Both the position numbers and the translations under genes were made by a program. 64,000 bases of DNA, taken from Saccharospirillaceae bacterium (GTDB lineage: Bacteria; Pseudomonadota; Gammaproteobacteria; Pseudomonadales; Oceanobacteraceae). The stretch spans positions 1,584,077 through 1,648,076 of the forward strand of contig JAKVCS010000003.1 in NCBI GenBank assembly GCA_022448365.1, in the 5' to 3' direction. Under the pieces are notes generated by a model. That model was not told the DNA's origin and ran no database searches. It saw only the letters and a list, made by a program, of their open reading frames with translations. This document shows positions 39,544-49,454 of the stretch, piece by piece (position 1 is the stretch's first letter; each line of letters opens with the position of its first letter).

Positions 39544-40152
39544 ATGACTGAAAACGCTGAAAAAATTTCCCGACGCGACCAGATCCTGCAAGCGCTGGCG
39601 CATATGCTGGAAACAAACCCTGGGGCCAGAATTACCACCGCCAGTCTGGCCAAGGCCGTTGGTGTATCAGAGGCGGCGTTATATCGCCATTTCCCCAGCA
39701 AAGCAAAGATGTTTGAAGGGTTGATCAGCTTTATAGAAGAAACCGTTTTCAGCCGCATCAATCTGATTTTGCAGGAAATCAGCCAGGCCGATCAACGCTG
39801 CGAGAAGACGCTGACACTGGTACTGACCTTTGCCGAGAAGAACCCTGGAATGTGCCGGCTGTTATCAGGCGATGCACTGGCCGGTGAAACCGAACGTTTA
39901 CGCCAGCGCATTCAACAATTCTTTGAAAGAATCGAAACCCAACTAAAACAAATCCTGCGGGAAGCAGAAATGCGTGAGGGACTGGTACCGACTCAGACTG
40001 TCAGCGCCGAAGCCAATATGCTGACGGCCCTGCTCGAGGGTCGCATCCGACAATATGTGCGTACCGAGTTTGTTGCCAAACCAACCCAATACTGGGATGA
40101 ACAATGGCCATTGATCAGTTCGACACTGCTGCGCCAAAAGAATCTCAGCTGA
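39544..40152 (+). CDS. slmA: nucleoid occlusion factor SlmA
   Basis: 202 residues, TetR fold. N-terminal [55 protein letters not shown] in pieces across residues 10-60, with the SlmA-type [16 protein letters not shown]-terminal QYVRTEF...[10 protein letters not shown] also fits. Binds DNA sites across the chromosome and blocks FtsZ assembly over the nucleoid. Located 17 bases after argB, as usual near dut/coaBC. Confidence 0.95.
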   Translation: MTENAEKISRRDQILQALAHMLETNPGARITTASLAKAVGVSEAALYRHFPSKAKMFEGLISFIEETVFSRINLILQEISQADQRCEKTLTLVLTFAEKNPGMCRLLSGDALAGETERLRQRIQQFFERIETQLKQILREAEMREGLVPTQTVSAEANMLTALLEGRIRQYVRTEFVAKPTQYWDEQWPLISSTLLRQKNLS

Positions 40153-40173
40153 TTGCTATTTCGGCATCAGCAT

Positions 40174-40201
40174 AAAAAAACCGCCATTCGGCGGTTTTTT
40201 T
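40174..40201. terminator. bidirectional terminator between slmA and sspB
   Basis: AAAAAAACCGCC, ATTC, GGCGGTTTTTTT between convergent genes. Confidence 0.92.
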
Positions 40202-40231
40202 ATGCTCTGTTGCTCAGCAACGGAATGGAAA

Positions 40232-40651
40232 TTACCTCACAACACTCAGCGATGGCCTGCCAGCAGACTTCTTCGGCGGCTCATCATCCGGTTTTGGCGG
40301 CTCAGGTGGCTGATTAGGATCAGGCGCACCCGCTTCAGAACCAAACACCATGCCCTGACCATTTTCACGGGCGTAGATTGCCAGAATCGCAACAATTGGC
40401 ACATACACCTCCATCGGTACGCCACCAAAGCGGGCACTGAAAGACAAGCCATCCTGATTTATCAGCAGGTTCTGGACCGCACTTGGACTGATGTTTAATA
40501 CAATCTGGCCATTGTTAACGTAATCCTGCGGCACCTGAACGCCCTGAATCCCGGCATCCACCAGCACGTATGGTGTGCAGTGGTTGTCGAGTATCCACTC
40601 GTTCAACGCCCGCATCAGATACGGGCGACTGGGTGTCATGTTGTTTTCCAT
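40232..40651 (-). CDS. sspB: ClpXP protease specificity-enhancing factor SspB
   Basis: 139 residues. The folded tag-binding domain (residues about 1-100: SRPYLMRALNEWILDNHCTPYVLVD, SFSARFGG, VYVPIVAILAIYARENGQG in pieces) is followed by a flexible Pro-rich tail and the ClpX-binding end GRPSLSVVR. Delivers ssrA-tagged proteins to ClpXP. Its start overlaps the sspA stop by one base. Confidence 0.95.
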   Translation of the reverse strand: MENNMTPSRPYLMRALNEWILDNHCTPYVLVDAGIQGVQVPQDYVNNGQIVLNISPSAVQNLLINQDGLSFSARFGGVPMEVYVPIVAILAIYARENGQGMVFGSEAGAPDPNQPPEPPKPDDEPPKKSAGRPSLSVVR

Positions 40652-41277
40652 CAGTCGCGCATCTCACGCTCAGCTTCAGACAGGCTCGCCTGGAAGGACT
40701 CACGCTCAAACAAGCGCTCCATGTAGCTCAGCAGCGGCTTGCATTGCTTCTCCGGCAACTCAATGCCGAGTGCGGGTAAACGCCACAGGATCGGGGCGAC
40801 GCAGCAATCGACCAGTGAAAAATCTTCGCTCATAAAATAAGGCATATCCGCGAAAATTGGCGCGATCGCAATGAGACTTTCCGTCAGCTCTTTGCGAGCG
40901 ACTTCGGCGTCTTTATCCGAACCCCACTGAGCGGTTTCGATCAGTTTGGCCCAGTCCTTTTCGATGCGATTAATCCACAGACGGCTCTGCGCACGAGCGA
41001 CCGGGTAAACCGGCAACAGCGGTGGATGTGGGAAACGCTCATCGAGGTATTCCATCATCACATTGGCGTCGTACAGCACCAGATCACGGTCAACCAGAGT
41101 TGGCAGCGAGTTATATGGATTTAGGCTCGCCAGGTCTTCCGGCTTGTTGTCCGGATCCACATCATGGATCTCAACGGCAACCCCTTTTTCCGCCAGTACT
41201 ATACGTACGCGATGACTGTAATGATCAGACGCATCTGAATAAAACGTCATGGAAGAGCGCTTGGCTACAACTCCCAT
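40651..41277 (-). CDS. sspA: stringent starvation protein A (GST-like)
   Basis: 208 residues from ATG 41277 with GAGG six bases before it. Glutathione S-transferase fold without enzymatic activity in the family: [34 protein letters not shown] in pieces near residues 18-50, [32 protein letters not shown] across 60-92. Binds RNA polymerase and alters promoter use in stress and stationary phase. Forms an operon with sspB. Confidence 0.95.
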   Translation of the reverse strand: MGVVAKRSSMTFYSDASDHYSHRVRIVLAEKGVAVEIHDVDPDNKPEDLASLNPYNSLPTLVDRDLVLYDANVMMEYLDERFPHPPLLPVYPVARAQSRLWINRIEKDWAKLIETAQWGSDKDAEVARKELTESLIAIAPIFADMPYFMSEDFSLVDCCVAPILWRLPALGIELPEKQCKPLLSYMERLFERESFQASLSEAEREMRD

Positions 41278-41332
41278 ATTTTCCTCACTTTTCTAAGTAG
41301 ACCTAAAAACTTCAATATTCTATAAACAACAA

Positions 41333-41360
41333 CAGCCCGACCGCAGAACGGCCGGGCTTT
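41333..41360 (-). terminator. hairpin after petC
   Basis: On the reverse strand AGCCCGGCCG, TTCTG, CGGTCGGGCT is a strong stem. The following tract is TGTTGTTGTTT rather than an unbroken T-run. Confidence 0.65.
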
Positions 41361-41381
41361 AGCATGTTTTCCTGAAGCGTG

Positions 41382-42140
41382 TTACTTAACGTCGCGCCAG
41401 AATTCCTTGTTCAGCATGTAAACCGGTACAAAGAAGATCGCCAGGAACATCAGTACCCACCAACCCAGACGCTGACGCTCAACCGCGATTGGTTCAGCAA
41501 CATAGGTCAGGAAATTCACCAGGTCGAACACCAGGCGATCGAACTGTTTCGGCGATAAAGCACCTTCTTCTGCCAGATACAATACACCATCTTTTTCTTC
41601 TGTGATTTCCTGACCAGTCAGTGTGTCATAAGCCACAGCAACCTGAGCAGTACCTTTCACCTGGCGACCCTGCAGGCCTGCCAGAACGTGTGGCATACCC
41701 ACGTCCTTAAATACAGCGTTGTTAACCCCCCAAGGACGGCTTGAATCTTCATAAAAGCTGCGCAGATAGGTATACAACCAATCTGGACGACGCACACGAG
41801 CCACTAAAGTCAGATCCGGCGGCGTTGCACCAAACCATACTTTACCGTCTTCAGGACGCATAGCGTTGGTCATCAGGGAACCGATTTTGGTATCAGGGAA
41901 GACCAGATTCTCCATCATCAGATCTTCCGGGATGTCCAAGTCTTTAGCAACACGGTTATAACGTGAATGCTCCAGAGAGTGACACCCCATGCAGTAGTTC
42001 ATGTACACCTGAGCACCGCGTTGCAGCGATGCTTTATCGTGCAGATCCGTCTTATGTTCATCCAGGTCGATATTAGAGCCGCCAGCGGCAATGGCTAATG
42101 CCGGCACCATGGCAGCAATTAATGCAAATACTTTTTTCAT
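41382..42140 (-). CDS. petC: ubiquinol-cytochrome c reductase, cytochrome c1
   Basis: 252 residues with a signal peptide (MKKVFALIAAMVPALAIAAG). Haem-binding CMGCH near residue 50 and the distal Met in the central part; a C-terminal anchor helix (WWVLMFLAIFFVPVYML) near 230. Passes electrons from the Rieske protein to soluble cytochrome c. Two bases after petB, last gene of the bc1 operon. Confidence 0.97.
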   Translation of the reverse strand: MKKVFALIAAMVPALAIAAGGSNIDLDEHKTDLHDKASLQRGAQVYMNYCMGCHSLEHSRYNRVAKDLDIPEDLMMENLVFPDTKIGSLMTNAMRPEDGKVWFGATPPDLTLVARVRRPDWLYTYLRSFYEDSSRPWGVNNAVFKDVGMPHVLAGLQGRQVKGTAQVAVAYDTLTGQEITEEKDGVLYLAEEGALSPKQFDRLVFDLVNFLTYVAEPIAVERQRLGWWVLMFLAIFFVPVYMLNKEFWRDVK

Positions 42141-42142
42141 GA

Positions 42143-43390
42143 TTAGTGGCTTCCTGTTACACGCTCTGGCACTGGTTTGGTTTTTTCCATACGAGTCCAG
42201 ATTGGCATCGTCAGGAAGAAGGCAAAGTAGAAGATGGTTGCTAATACCGCCACCGTACCGTTGGAGAACAGACCCAGGAAGTAGCCACTAGCCGGCTGTG
42301 TGCCAAGCCAGGTCAGGATCAGGAATACCACACCAAATACTGGCAGCAGAATCTTGCTTGCCAGACCTTTGTAACGCCAGCTGCGCACAGGGCTCTTATC
42401 CAGCCAAGGTAATACGAACAGGATCGCAATAGCCGCACCCATCGCAACCACACCCAACAACTTGTCAGGAACTGCACGCAGAATGGTATAGAACGCACCG
42501 AAGTACCAAACCGGAGCAATGTGCTCTGGAGTTTTCAAGCCATTGGCCGGCTCAAAGTTCGGGTATTCCAGCATGAAACCGTTGCCTTCCGGGAAGAAGA
42601 ACATCACGCTACAGAACACCATCAGGAACACCACAATACCTACCATGTCATGCACGGTGTAATAAGGGTGGAACGGAATGCCGTCTAACGGCTTACCATT
42701 TTCGTCTTTGTGCTTCTTAATATCGACACCGTCCGGGTTGTTCGAACCCACTTCGTGCAGAGCTAACAAGTGCAACACCACCAGACCCACAATAACCAGC
42801 GGTAAGGCAATGACGTGCAGGGCAAAGAAGCGGTTCAGCGTTGCACCGGAAATCAGGAAGTCACCACGAATCCAGGTCGTCAGATCATCACCGATCACCG
42901 GGATAGCACCAAACAGAGAAATAATTACCTGTGCACCCCAGTAAGACATCTGACCCCAAGGCAATACATAGCCCATGAAAGCTTCTGCCATCAGCAACAG
43001 GTAGATCAGCATACCGAAGATCCAGATCAGCTCACGAGGCTTCTGATAAGATCCGTACAGTAATGCACGCATCATATGCAGATACACCGCAACGAAGAAG
43101 AAGGTCGCACCGGTAGAATGCAGGTATCGGATTAGCCAGCCCCACTCAACATCACGCATGATGTATTCAACCGAAGCGAATGCCGCCTCAGCGCTTGGGG
43201 TGTAGTTCATGGTCAGCCAGATACCAGATAAAATCTGGTTAACCAGCATTAACATGGAGATAACGCCGAAGAAATACCAGAAGTTGAAGTTCTTCGGAGC
43301 ATAGTACTTAGACATATGCTTTTCGTAGGCTTGGGTTACCGGCAGGCGGTCATCAATCCAGCCCATCAAGGTGTTTTGTTGTTTGCTCAT
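42143..43390 (-). CDS. petB: ubiquinol-cytochrome c reductase, cytochrome b
   Basis: 415 residues, eight or more membrane helices. The haem-ligand His pairs lie in LHSTGATFFFVAVYLHMMR (near residue 90) and FFALHVIALPLVIVGLVVLHLLALHE (near 190) in pieces. The Qo-site region reads PVWYFGAFYTILRAVPDKLLGV near 290, where the family motif is PEWY, so Val replaces Glu in P-V-W-Y. This change is seen in many gammaproteobacteria and is worth noting. Start overlaps petA stop by one base. Confidence 0.97.
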   Translation of the reverse strand: MSKQQNTLMGWIDDRLPVTQAYEKHMSKYYAPKNFNFWYFFGVISMLMLVNQILSGIWLTMNYTPSAEAAFASVEYIMRDVEWGWLIRYLHSTGATFFFVAVYLHMMRALLYGSYQKPRELIWIFGMLIYLLLMAEAFMGYVLPWGQMSYWGAQVIISLFGAIPVIGDDLTTWIRGDFLISGATLNRFFALHVIALPLVIVGLVVLHLLALHEVGSNNPDGVDIKKHKDENGKPLDGIPFHPYYTVHDMVGIVVFLMVFCSVMFFFPEGNGFMLEYPNFEPANGLKTPEHIAPVWYFGAFYTILRAVPDKLLGVVAMGAAIAILFVLPWLDKSPVRSWRYKGLASKILLPVFGVVFLILTWLGTQPASGYFLGLFSNGTVAVLATIFYFAFFLTMPIWTRMEKTKPVPERVTGSH

Positions 43391-43983
43391 TAAGCATTCT
43401 CCTCATCAACGCCAATAATCAAGGTGTCACCATCAAATGAGTAAGGAGGCACTATTAAATTATCTGCCGCTGGAGAGCCGTTGTATACACGACCTGACAA
43501 ATCAAAACGGGATCCGTGACATGGGCAGTAAAACCCCCCTTTCCATTCGGCATCAAATGGCTCTGGTTTTACCTCAGCAAAGTACTTGGGTGCACACCCC
43601 AGGTGCGTACATACACCTTCGAGAACGATCAGATCAGGCTTACGGGACCGGTTGATGTTATCCGCATAAGCTGGTTGCTGGGCTTTGTTATTGTTCTCTG
43701 GATCTTTCAGTCGGATGTTCAGAGACGGAAGCAGTGCCAGAGTCTCTTCGGTGCGACGAGCAATATAAACAGGCTTACCACGCCATTCCGCAGTCAGCAT
43801 TGCTCCTGGTTCAATTTTACTTACATCAACTTTTGCCGGAGCACCCGCTGCCTTCGCTTTTTCACTTGGATTCCAAGATTTCACGAAGGGTACTGCGACA
43901 AATCCCGCACCGACAGCACCGACAGCAGCAGTCGCGCCTACGAGCAGAGTGCGTCGACCCTTATTCACGCCGTCTTGACTCAT
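43390..43983 (-). CDS. petA: ubiquinol-cytochrome c reductase, Rieske iron-sulfur subunit
   Basis: 197 residues from ATG 43983 (MSQDGVNKGRRTLL); an ATG two codons upstream is too close to the ribosome site. Twin-arginine-type N-terminus GRRTLLVGATAAVGAVGAGF serves as Tat signal and membrane anchor. Rieske motifs CTHLGCAP near residue 128 and CPCHGSRFDLSGRVYNGS near 150 bind the 2Fe-2S cluster through two Cys and two His. Operon order petA-petB-petC is the standard one. Confidence 0.97.
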   Translation of the reverse strand: MSQDGVNKGRRTLLVGATAAVGAVGAGFVAVPFVKSWNPSEKAKAAGAPAKVDVSKIEPGAMLTAEWRGKPVYIARRTEETLALLPSLNIRLKDPENNNKAQQPAYADNINRSRKPDLIVLEGVCTHLGCAPKYFAEVKPEPFDAEWKGGFYCPCHGSRFDLSGRVYNGSPAADNLIVPPYSFDGDTLIIGVDEENA

Positions 43984-44038
43984 TACCATCTTCTCCCATC
44001 AAAAAAAATCTTATGTTGCTGACCGAGGACTGTAATAT

Positions 44039-44055
44039 TGTTCAATTTTTGAACA
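44039..44055. promoter_or_regulatory. 17-base palindrome upstream of petA
   Basis: TGTTCAA, TTT, TTGAACA is a perfect 7-bp inverted repeat about 55 bases before the petA start. It may be a regulator site or part of the promoter. No factor is identified. Confidence 0.4.
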
Positions 44056-44116
44056 GACCACGCAGAGCAAACAGAGCGGCGCACATACTAAAGAAAAGAG
44101 ACCGCAGAGACAACTC

Positions 44117-44187
44117 AAAAACCCATGAATCATGGGGTTTCCGGGCATAAAAAAAGCGTCCATTGACATAAGCCAAGGGACGCTTTC
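44117..44187 (-). terminator. tandem terminators after rpsI
   Basis: In the direction of transcription the first stem is AAAGCGTCC with GGACGCTTT (outer bounds about 44153-44185), running into a T-run. The second is CCCATGA with TCATGGG followed by TTTTTG (44117-44141). Two successive stems separate the ribosomal genes from petABC. Confidence 0.8.
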
Positions 44188-44227
44188 TTTGTTCTCCATA
44201 TTCCGATAATGGAATACGAGTTGCGAA

Positions 44228-44617
44228 TTAACGCTTGGAGAATTGTGGCTTCTTACGTGCTTTACGCAGACCCACTTTCTTACGCTCAACTTCACGAGCA
44301 TCACGAGTTACATAACCCGCAGCACGCAGAGAAGGACGCAGAGTTTCATCGTATTGCATCAGGGCGCGAGTGATACCGTGACGGATAGCACCCGCCTGAC
44401 CGTTACCACCACCGCCGTTAACATTTACGATAACGTCGAATTTTTCTAAGTTTTCAGTCAGTTCTAATGGTTGACGAACAACCATACGAGCAGTTTCACG
44501 ACCGAAGTAAACATCCAGAGGACGCTTGTTTACGATGATGCTGCCAGTACCTGGACGTAAGAAAACACGTGCAGTAGAAGTCTTACGACGACCAGTACCG
44601 TAGTATTGTGCTGCCAT
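44228..44617 (-). CDS. rpsI: 30S ribosomal protein S9
   Basis: 129 residues: opens [20 protein letters not shown] and ends in the S9 tail [17 protein letters not shown] that reaches the P-site tRNA. The middle [19 protein letters not shown] is typical. Four bases after rplM, standard two-gene operon. Confidence 0.98.
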   Translation of the reverse strand: MAAQYYGTGRRKTSTARVFLRPGTGSIIVNKRPLDVYFGRETARMVVRQPLELTENLEKFDVIVNVNGGGGNGQAGAIRHGITRALMQYDETLRPSLRAAGYVTRDAREVERKKVGLRKARKKPQFSKR

Positions 44618-44621
44618 GATC

Positions 44622-45053
44622 TTATCCTACTTTCAGTTCTTGTGGCTGCTGCGCTGCATGTGGATGCTCGCTGCCAGCGTAAACTTTCATTTTCTTGAAC
44701 ATAGCACGACCCAGAGGGTTCTTAGGCAACATGCCTTTAACAGCCAGTTCAATAACTTGTTCCGGTTTGTGGTCGATCAGCTTGTCAAAAGAGATAGACT
44801 TCAGACCACCTGGGTAACCAGTGTGACGGTGATACATTTTATCACTGCCTTTGTTACCAGTTACTTTTACTTGGTCTGCGTTGATCACAACAATGTAATC
44901 GCCAGTGTCCACGTGTGGAGTGTATTCCGGCTTGTGCTTGCCTCTCAAATGGCGAGCAACCTCAGTAGCCAGACGACCCAGCGTTTGCTCAGCTGCATCA
45001 ACTACAAACCATTCACGTTTTACGGTTTCGGGTTTTGCGCTGTAAGTTTTCAT
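44622..45053 (-). CDS. rplM: 50S ribosomal protein L13
   Basis: 143 residues from ATG 45053 ([20 protein letters not shown]), one codon inside the longest frame, which uses [21 protein letters not shown] and [21 protein letters not shown] are the L13 hallmarks. First gene of the rplM-rpsI unit. A long perfect inverted repeat lies about 70-110 bases upstream. Confidence 0.98.
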   Translation of the reverse strand: MKTYSAKPETVKREWFVVDAAEQTLGRLATEVARHLRGKHKPEYTPHVDTGDYIVVINADQVKVTGNKGSDKMYHRHTGYPGGLKSISFDKLIDHKPEQVIELAVKGMLPKNPLGRAMFKKMKVYAGSEHPHAAQQPQELKVG

Positions 45054-45123
45054 CAATTTCTCGCCTTCAAGGGCAGGTTGATTCGAAAAGAGGGCGGCAT
45101 TCTATAGGAAGGATTTGTCATTA

Positions 45124-45161
45124 GCAAGCAATATTCTTGTAAGATTTAGAATATTGCTTGC
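45124..45161. repeat. 14-bp perfect inverted repeat upstream of rplM
   Basis: GCAAGCAATATTCT (45124-45137), 10-base loop, AGAATATTGCTTGC (45148-45161). No T-run follows in either direction. It lies at or just upstream of where the rplM promoter should be (a TATAGA -10 candidate on the reverse strand at 45102-45107), so it may be an operator or the 3' end hairpin of the small gene upstream. Confidence 0.6.
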
Positions 45162-45221
45162 AGCATTTTCAGTGCCCGCCAAACCGCTTAAATCGGCCGC
45201 TCAGCACGCTCTGAAATCCAC

Positions 45222-45533
45222 TTAATAGTGCTCTGGCTCGCGAAATTTAACCAGACCATAAATCAGTGTCAGTAATGTCACCATAATATCCAGCAGAATC
45301 GCCAATGCCATCATCGTTGATGTGCTTTCATTCTGCCCATAACCAACCACTTGGCCGATGTAAAAACCGGCCGCGCTGACGATAAAGCCGATCAGGATAC
45401 AAGCAACCAGAAAGTAACCCTTACCATCATCAAGTGTCAGCCTTTCGTCCAACACCTTTTGCTGCAGCAAATAATACGCGGCAAAACAGATGGCCCCCGC
45501 AGCCCCCATACTCACCAAGAAAAATGCAATCAT
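45222..45533 (-). CDS. small membrane protein of unknown function
   Basis: 103 residues from ATG 45533 with AAAGG before it. Three hydrophobic helices (about 2-22, 42-64, 75-95), separated by a charged loop VLDERLTLDDGKG and a short loop GQNESTST, and a charged C-terminal tail KFREPEHY. No known domain was recognised. Stands alone between prfC and rplM, same direction as both. Confidence 0.65.
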   Translation of the reverse strand: MIAFFLVSMGAAGAICFAAYYLLQQKVLDERLTLDDGKGYFLVACILIGFIVSAAGFYIGQVVGYGQNESTSTMMALAILLDIMVTLLTLIYGLVKFREPEHY

Positions 45534-45732
45534 AACCTTTGATCCGATAATTATTTTCCTAGAGCAAGCCTAGTTCAAAAGTATTCGGTCGCAAGTTAAA
45601 CAACTGGGATCTTCAACAGCAGACCTAACAAGCGTCCAACATTGCTTCTCGCCGCAACAAATGGCAATCGATGGCCGTAACGCAACACCCCGTGACGACA
45701 ACCTCATCTGACGCTAATTTAGCCTTATTACA

Positions 45733-47319
45733 TTAATGCTCCCGCGTCGAGCGGAACTCAATCTCGGGCCAGCGCTCCTCTGTCAGGCTCAGATTCACCC
45801 GCGACGTAGCGATATAGGTCAGGTGGCCGCCACCGTCGATTGCCAGATTCTCTGAAGCTTTCTTGCGGAATTCTTCAAGCTTGCGCTCGTCATTGCACTG
45901 CAACCAGCGCGCGGTATTAACGTTCACCGGCTCGTAGATACATTCCACCTTATATTCATCACGCAAGCGCTGCTGTACCACATCAAACTGGAGCACACCC
46001 ACCGCACCCAGAATCAGGTCGTTATTATTCAGCGGCTGGAACAGCTGGGTTGCCCCCTCTTCCGATAACTGCTGAAGACCTTTCTGCAGCTGCTTCATTT
46101 TAAGCGGGTCTTTTAAGCGCACCCGGCGGAACAGTTCTGGAGCGAAATGCGGAATACCGGTGAATTGTAATTCTTCACCCTGGGTAAAGGTATCACCAAT
46201 CTGAATCGTGCCGTGGTTATGCAGACCGATAATCTCACCCGAGATCGCTTCTTCAACGTTAGAACGGTCACCAGCAAGGAACGTCACCGCATCAGCCACC
46301 TTTACGTCTTTACCAAGACGGGTATGTTTCATCTTCATACCCTTGGAATAGGTGCCCGAACAAATGCGCATAAAGGCAATGCGGTCTCGGTGTTTCGGGT
46401 CCATATTGGCCTGGATCTTAAAAATAAAGCCGGAAAACTTGCCTTCGTCCGGTTTCACCACACGCTGTTTGGTCTCACGCTCAATCGGCGCAGGTGCCCA
46501 ATCGACAAAATAATCCAGCATTTCGCGGATGCCAAAGTTCGCCAGTGCCGTACCAAAAAATACCGGTGTCATTTCACCATTCAGGTATTGCTCTAAATCG
46601 AATTCATAGCTGGCACCACGTACCAGTTCTACTTCGTCGATCAGTTCATCCACCAGCTCATCACCGAGTTCAGCACGAGCTTCGGCAGAATCGATACCTT
46701 TAATCTGCACGTCATCCGGTACCACAGACGCCTGCCCCGGCTGGAACAGGTGTACGGCATCGGTATACAAGTTGTAAACGCCACGGAACGCTTTACCCAT
46801 ACCAATCGGCCAGGTTACCGGGGCACACTTGATTTTCAGAACAGTTTCGATCTCATCCAGCACCTCGATGTGATCACGGACCTCGCGGTCCATCTTATTG
46901 ATAAAGGTAAAGATCGGGGTATCACGCAGGCGACACACATCCATCAGTTTAATGGTTCGGTCTTCTACACCTTTAGCGCCGTCAATCACCATCAATACCG
47001 AATCCACTGCCGTCAGCGTTCGGTAGGTATCTTCCGAGAAGTCTTCGTGTCCTGGGGTATCAAGCAGGTTAACCATGCGCTGTTTATAGGGGAACTGCAT
47101 GACCGAGGTAGTAATGGAGATACCACGATCCTGCTCCATCTGCATCCAGTCAGAAGTGGCCATACGACCGGTCTTTTTGCCCTTTACCGTGCCCGCCAGC
47201 TGAATCGCATTACCCAATAGCAGCAGCTTTTCAGTGATGGTGGTCTTACCCGCATCCGGGTGGGAAATAATACCAAAGGTACGACGTTGACCGACTTCGG
47301 TCTGAAAGGCACTGCTCAT
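45733..47319 (-). CDS. prfC: peptide chain release factor 3
   Basis: 528 residues, translational GTPase. G motifs: [15 protein letters not shown] near residue 20, [16 protein letters not shown] near 88, and [15 protein letters not shown] near 140. The RF3-specific C-terminal region ([25 protein letters not shown]) follows. It removes RF1 and RF2 from the ribosome after peptide release. Single gene, length normal. Confidence 0.97.
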   Translation of the reverse strand: MSSAFQTEVGQRRTFGIISHPDAGKTTITEKLLLLGNAIQLAGTVKGKKTGRMATSDWMQMEQDRGISITTSVMQFPYKQRMVNLLDTPGHEDFSEDTYRTLTAVDSVLMVIDGAKGVEDRTIKLMDVCRLRDTPIFTFINKMDREVRDHIEVLDEIETVLKIKCAPVTWPIGMGKAFRGVYNLYTDAVHLFQPGQASVVPDDVQIKGIDSAEARAELGDELVDELIDEVELVRGASYEFDLEQYLNGEMTPVFFGTALANFGIREMLDYFVDWAPAPIERETKQRVVKPDEGKFSGFIFKIQANMDPKHRDRIAFMRICSGTYSKGMKMKHTRLGKDVKVADAVTFLAGDRSNVEEAISGEIIGLHNHGTIQIGDTFTQGEELQFTGIPHFAPELFRRVRLKDPLKMKQLQKGLQQLSEEGATQLFQPLNNNDLILGAVGVLQFDVVQQRLRDEYKVECIYEPVNVNTARWLQCNDERKLEEFRKKASENLAIDGGGHLTYIATSRVNLSLTEERWPEIEFRSTREH

Positions 47320-47543
47320 GACGGAATCCTGACTGGGCTGGCGTTAGCACTGAAAGTGGAAATACGAAAAGCGCGGATTATAGCGAGATTGCCGCCCGGT
47401 GTCAGAGCTTCAGCGGTGAAAGACCGCCTGCCACTCATTCCCGACCGATTTCTACATCAATTGGGCAATCGTTGATGGAACAATTCGTCCCACAATTATT
47501 CATTAAGGCGGCTTGTGGATTTCTGTCTAACCAATAAGAATAC

Positions 47544-47564
47544 CGTTCGAACATTATTCGAATG
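47544..47564. promoter_or_regulatory. palindrome before the TetR/RND genes
   Basis: CGTTCGAA, CATTA, TTCGAATG: arms match at 7 of 8 positions, 30 bases before the regulator start. The size and place suit an operator for the TetR protein encoded next. Confidence 0.5.
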
Positions 47565-47593
47565 AAACTTTCACTCACTCAGCAGGTCTACTC

Positions 47594-48322
47594 ATGAGTC
47601 CAGCCCCCAGATTTTCTGTCGAACAACAGCTAGCAATGGTGAAAGATGCAGCAGTTCACTGCATCGAAGAAACCAGCCTGCTGTCGTTCACAATGGCTTC
47701 AGTTGCCAAGCAGGCCGGCTTATCCATGGGGTCTGTGTATAAGCAGGTGCAAAGTAAGGAAGATCTGTTAATCGCACTGGCAGTGGATATGTTTGAGCAT
47801 GAGCACGAGACTTTTAAAAAAATCATGGCACTGCCACTGACCACGCCAGAAATTCTGATTGCTTTTAACCTGATAGATTTCCACAAGACCTGGTTTTACA
47901 GCTTCTCAGACGAACTCAACACGCTGGTCGGTAGCGACTCCATTATTAAACGAGCCTCCCCCGTTTGGCTCCGTCGCATGATTGATGCTGCTAATGCGAT
48001 TGGTCTGGAATTCACCCATCTTATTGGCAGTGCCGTGGAGAATGGTGAAGTGGATCGCGAGGGGCGTGACCCCAGCGAACTGGTGAAGGAGATTGAAGTC
48101 GGCAGCTGGGCGCTATGCCATGGTTATATGCAAGCCGTATTGCGTCACCATACCCGCAACGCCCTCGGTGCAGAGGCTGCACTGCCGTTTCCACTGACAA
48201 CTGATGACAGTCTGATACGCAATACTCAGCGGTTGCTGAACACCTATACCTGGCAACAGCCTTTAACAAATGACGGTATACAAAAGGTCGCGCAACAACT
48301 AACCGACATTGGCTATCGCTAA
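47594..48322 (+). CDS. TetR-family regulator of the RND efflux operon
   Basis: 242 residues. HTH at about residues 15-60: VKDAAVHCIEETSLLSFTMASVAKQAGLSMGSVYKQVQSKEDLL in pieces. The C-terminal ligand domain is not assignable. Only 31 bases separate it from the adaptor gene and a ribosome site lies in that gap, so regulator and pump are probably one transcript under autocontrol through the palindrome at 47544-47564. Confidence 0.85.
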   Translation: MSPAPRFSVEQQLAMVKDAAVHCIEETSLLSFTMASVAKQAGLSMGSVYKQVQSKEDLLIALAVDMFEHEHETFKKIMALPLTTPEILIAFNLIDFHKTWFYSFSDELNTLVGSDSIIKRASPVWLRRMIDAANAIGLEFTHLIGSAVENGEVDREGRDPSELVKEIEVGSWALCHGYMQAVLRHHTRNALGAEAALPFPLTTDDSLIRNTQRLLNTYTWQQPLTNDGIQKVAQQLTDIGYR

Positions 48323-48353
48323 TCCATTTCAAAAATTTCAGGAGGTACAACCT

Positions 48354-49451
48354 ATGACAATCCGACGCTGGTCCATCGCCGTGTCCGCCTGTGTGTTATT
48401 AACCGGAGCGCTGGCAACGTATAAAACGCTGGAAATTAAGGCCGCTATCGCTCAGGGCGAAGCCTTTCCGGAACATTCTGAAACCGTCAACAGCGCTCAG
48501 ACCAAGGCCGTGGTTTATCAACCAACGCGCGAGGTATTGGCCACATTAATCGCTCCGCAGCGTCTAGAATTACGCAATGAATTACCGGGAAAGATCACCC
48601 GGATTAATTTTGCGTCGGGAGAACAGGTCGAAAAAGATCAGTTGTTACTGGAACTGGATATCGCCAATGAAAAAGCACAGCTGGCCGCTGCTAAAGCACG
48701 CTTTAAGCTGGCACAAAGCAGCTGGAAACGTAGCCAGAAATTGCGCAACGATAACAGCATCAGTGAAGAAGCTTACGATAAAGCCCAGGCAGACTATTTA
48801 ACCACTCAGGCAGATATCGCCAACCTTCAGGCCACCATCGATAAGAAACAACTTCGCGCACCATTTTCTGGCCGCGCCGGTATTCATAATCTCGAAGTAG
48901 GTCAGTACCTGCAGAACAACAGCCTTGTTACCAATTTAATTGGTATTCCAGGTTACCTGTGGCTCGACTTTCATTTGCCACAAGGCACGCCTGCCATCGC
49001 TGTTGGTCAGAGCATCCATTTTAATGAACAGCAGCAAGCTGAAGTCATTGCTCGTGAGGCGGAGGTTTCAACCACTACCCGCCAGTTGAAGTACCGTGCC
49101 AAATTGCCCGTCAGCGAAAACAGTGCATTGCAACCGAACAGTGTGATTAATATTCAGGTACCGGATGGTAATGCCGTTCAAGCCGTTCAAGTCGTTGATA
49201 CAGCGGTGGGCCACGACCGCTTTGGCGCGTATGTCTATAAACTGAACCCGGATGGCGATGCTTTCCGCGCTGAACGTGTTGCCGTCACAATGCTCAGTAA
49301 AGATAACGGTCGTGTCATTCTCACTAACGGTATTACTGCTGGAGAGAAGATTGCCAGCCTCGGTACTTTCAAGCTGTACCCGGGGTTAAAAGTATACGTC
49401 GCACAAACAGATCCCATTGAAGCAACGCCTGTTGCCAGCAGTGAGGAATAA
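48354..49451 (+). CDS. RND efflux periplasmic adaptor (membrane fusion protein)
   Basis: 365 residues from ATG 48354 with a strong GGAGGT site; the longer frame overlaps the regulator. N-terminal hydrophobic anchor (SIAVSACVLLTGALATY), no lipobox. Lipoyl halves LRNELPGKITRINFASGEQVEKDQLLLELD near residue 65 and QLRAPFSGRAGIHNLEVGQYL near 165 enclose a short coiled coil (about 100-155). It joins the pump to an outer membrane channel. The RND gene starts 3 bases after its stop. Confidence 0.9.
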   Translation: MTIRRWSIAVSACVLLTGALATYKTLEIKAAIAQGEAFPEHSETVNSAQTKAVVYQPTREVLATLIAPQRLELRNELPGKITRINFASGEQVEKDQLLLELDIANEKAQLAAAKARFKLAQSSWKRSQKLRNDNSISEEAYDKAQADYLTTQADIANLQATIDKKQLRAPFSGRAGIHNLEVGQYLQNNSLVTNLIGIPGYLWLDFHLPQGTPAIAVGQSIHFNEQQQAEVIAREAEVSTTTRQLKYRAKLPVSENSALQPNSVINIQVPDGNAVQAVQVVDTAVGHDRFGAYVYKLNPDGDAFRAERVAVTMLSKDNGRVILTNGITAGEKIASLGTFKLYPGLKVYVAQTDPIEATPVASSEE

Positions 49452-49454
49452 GCG

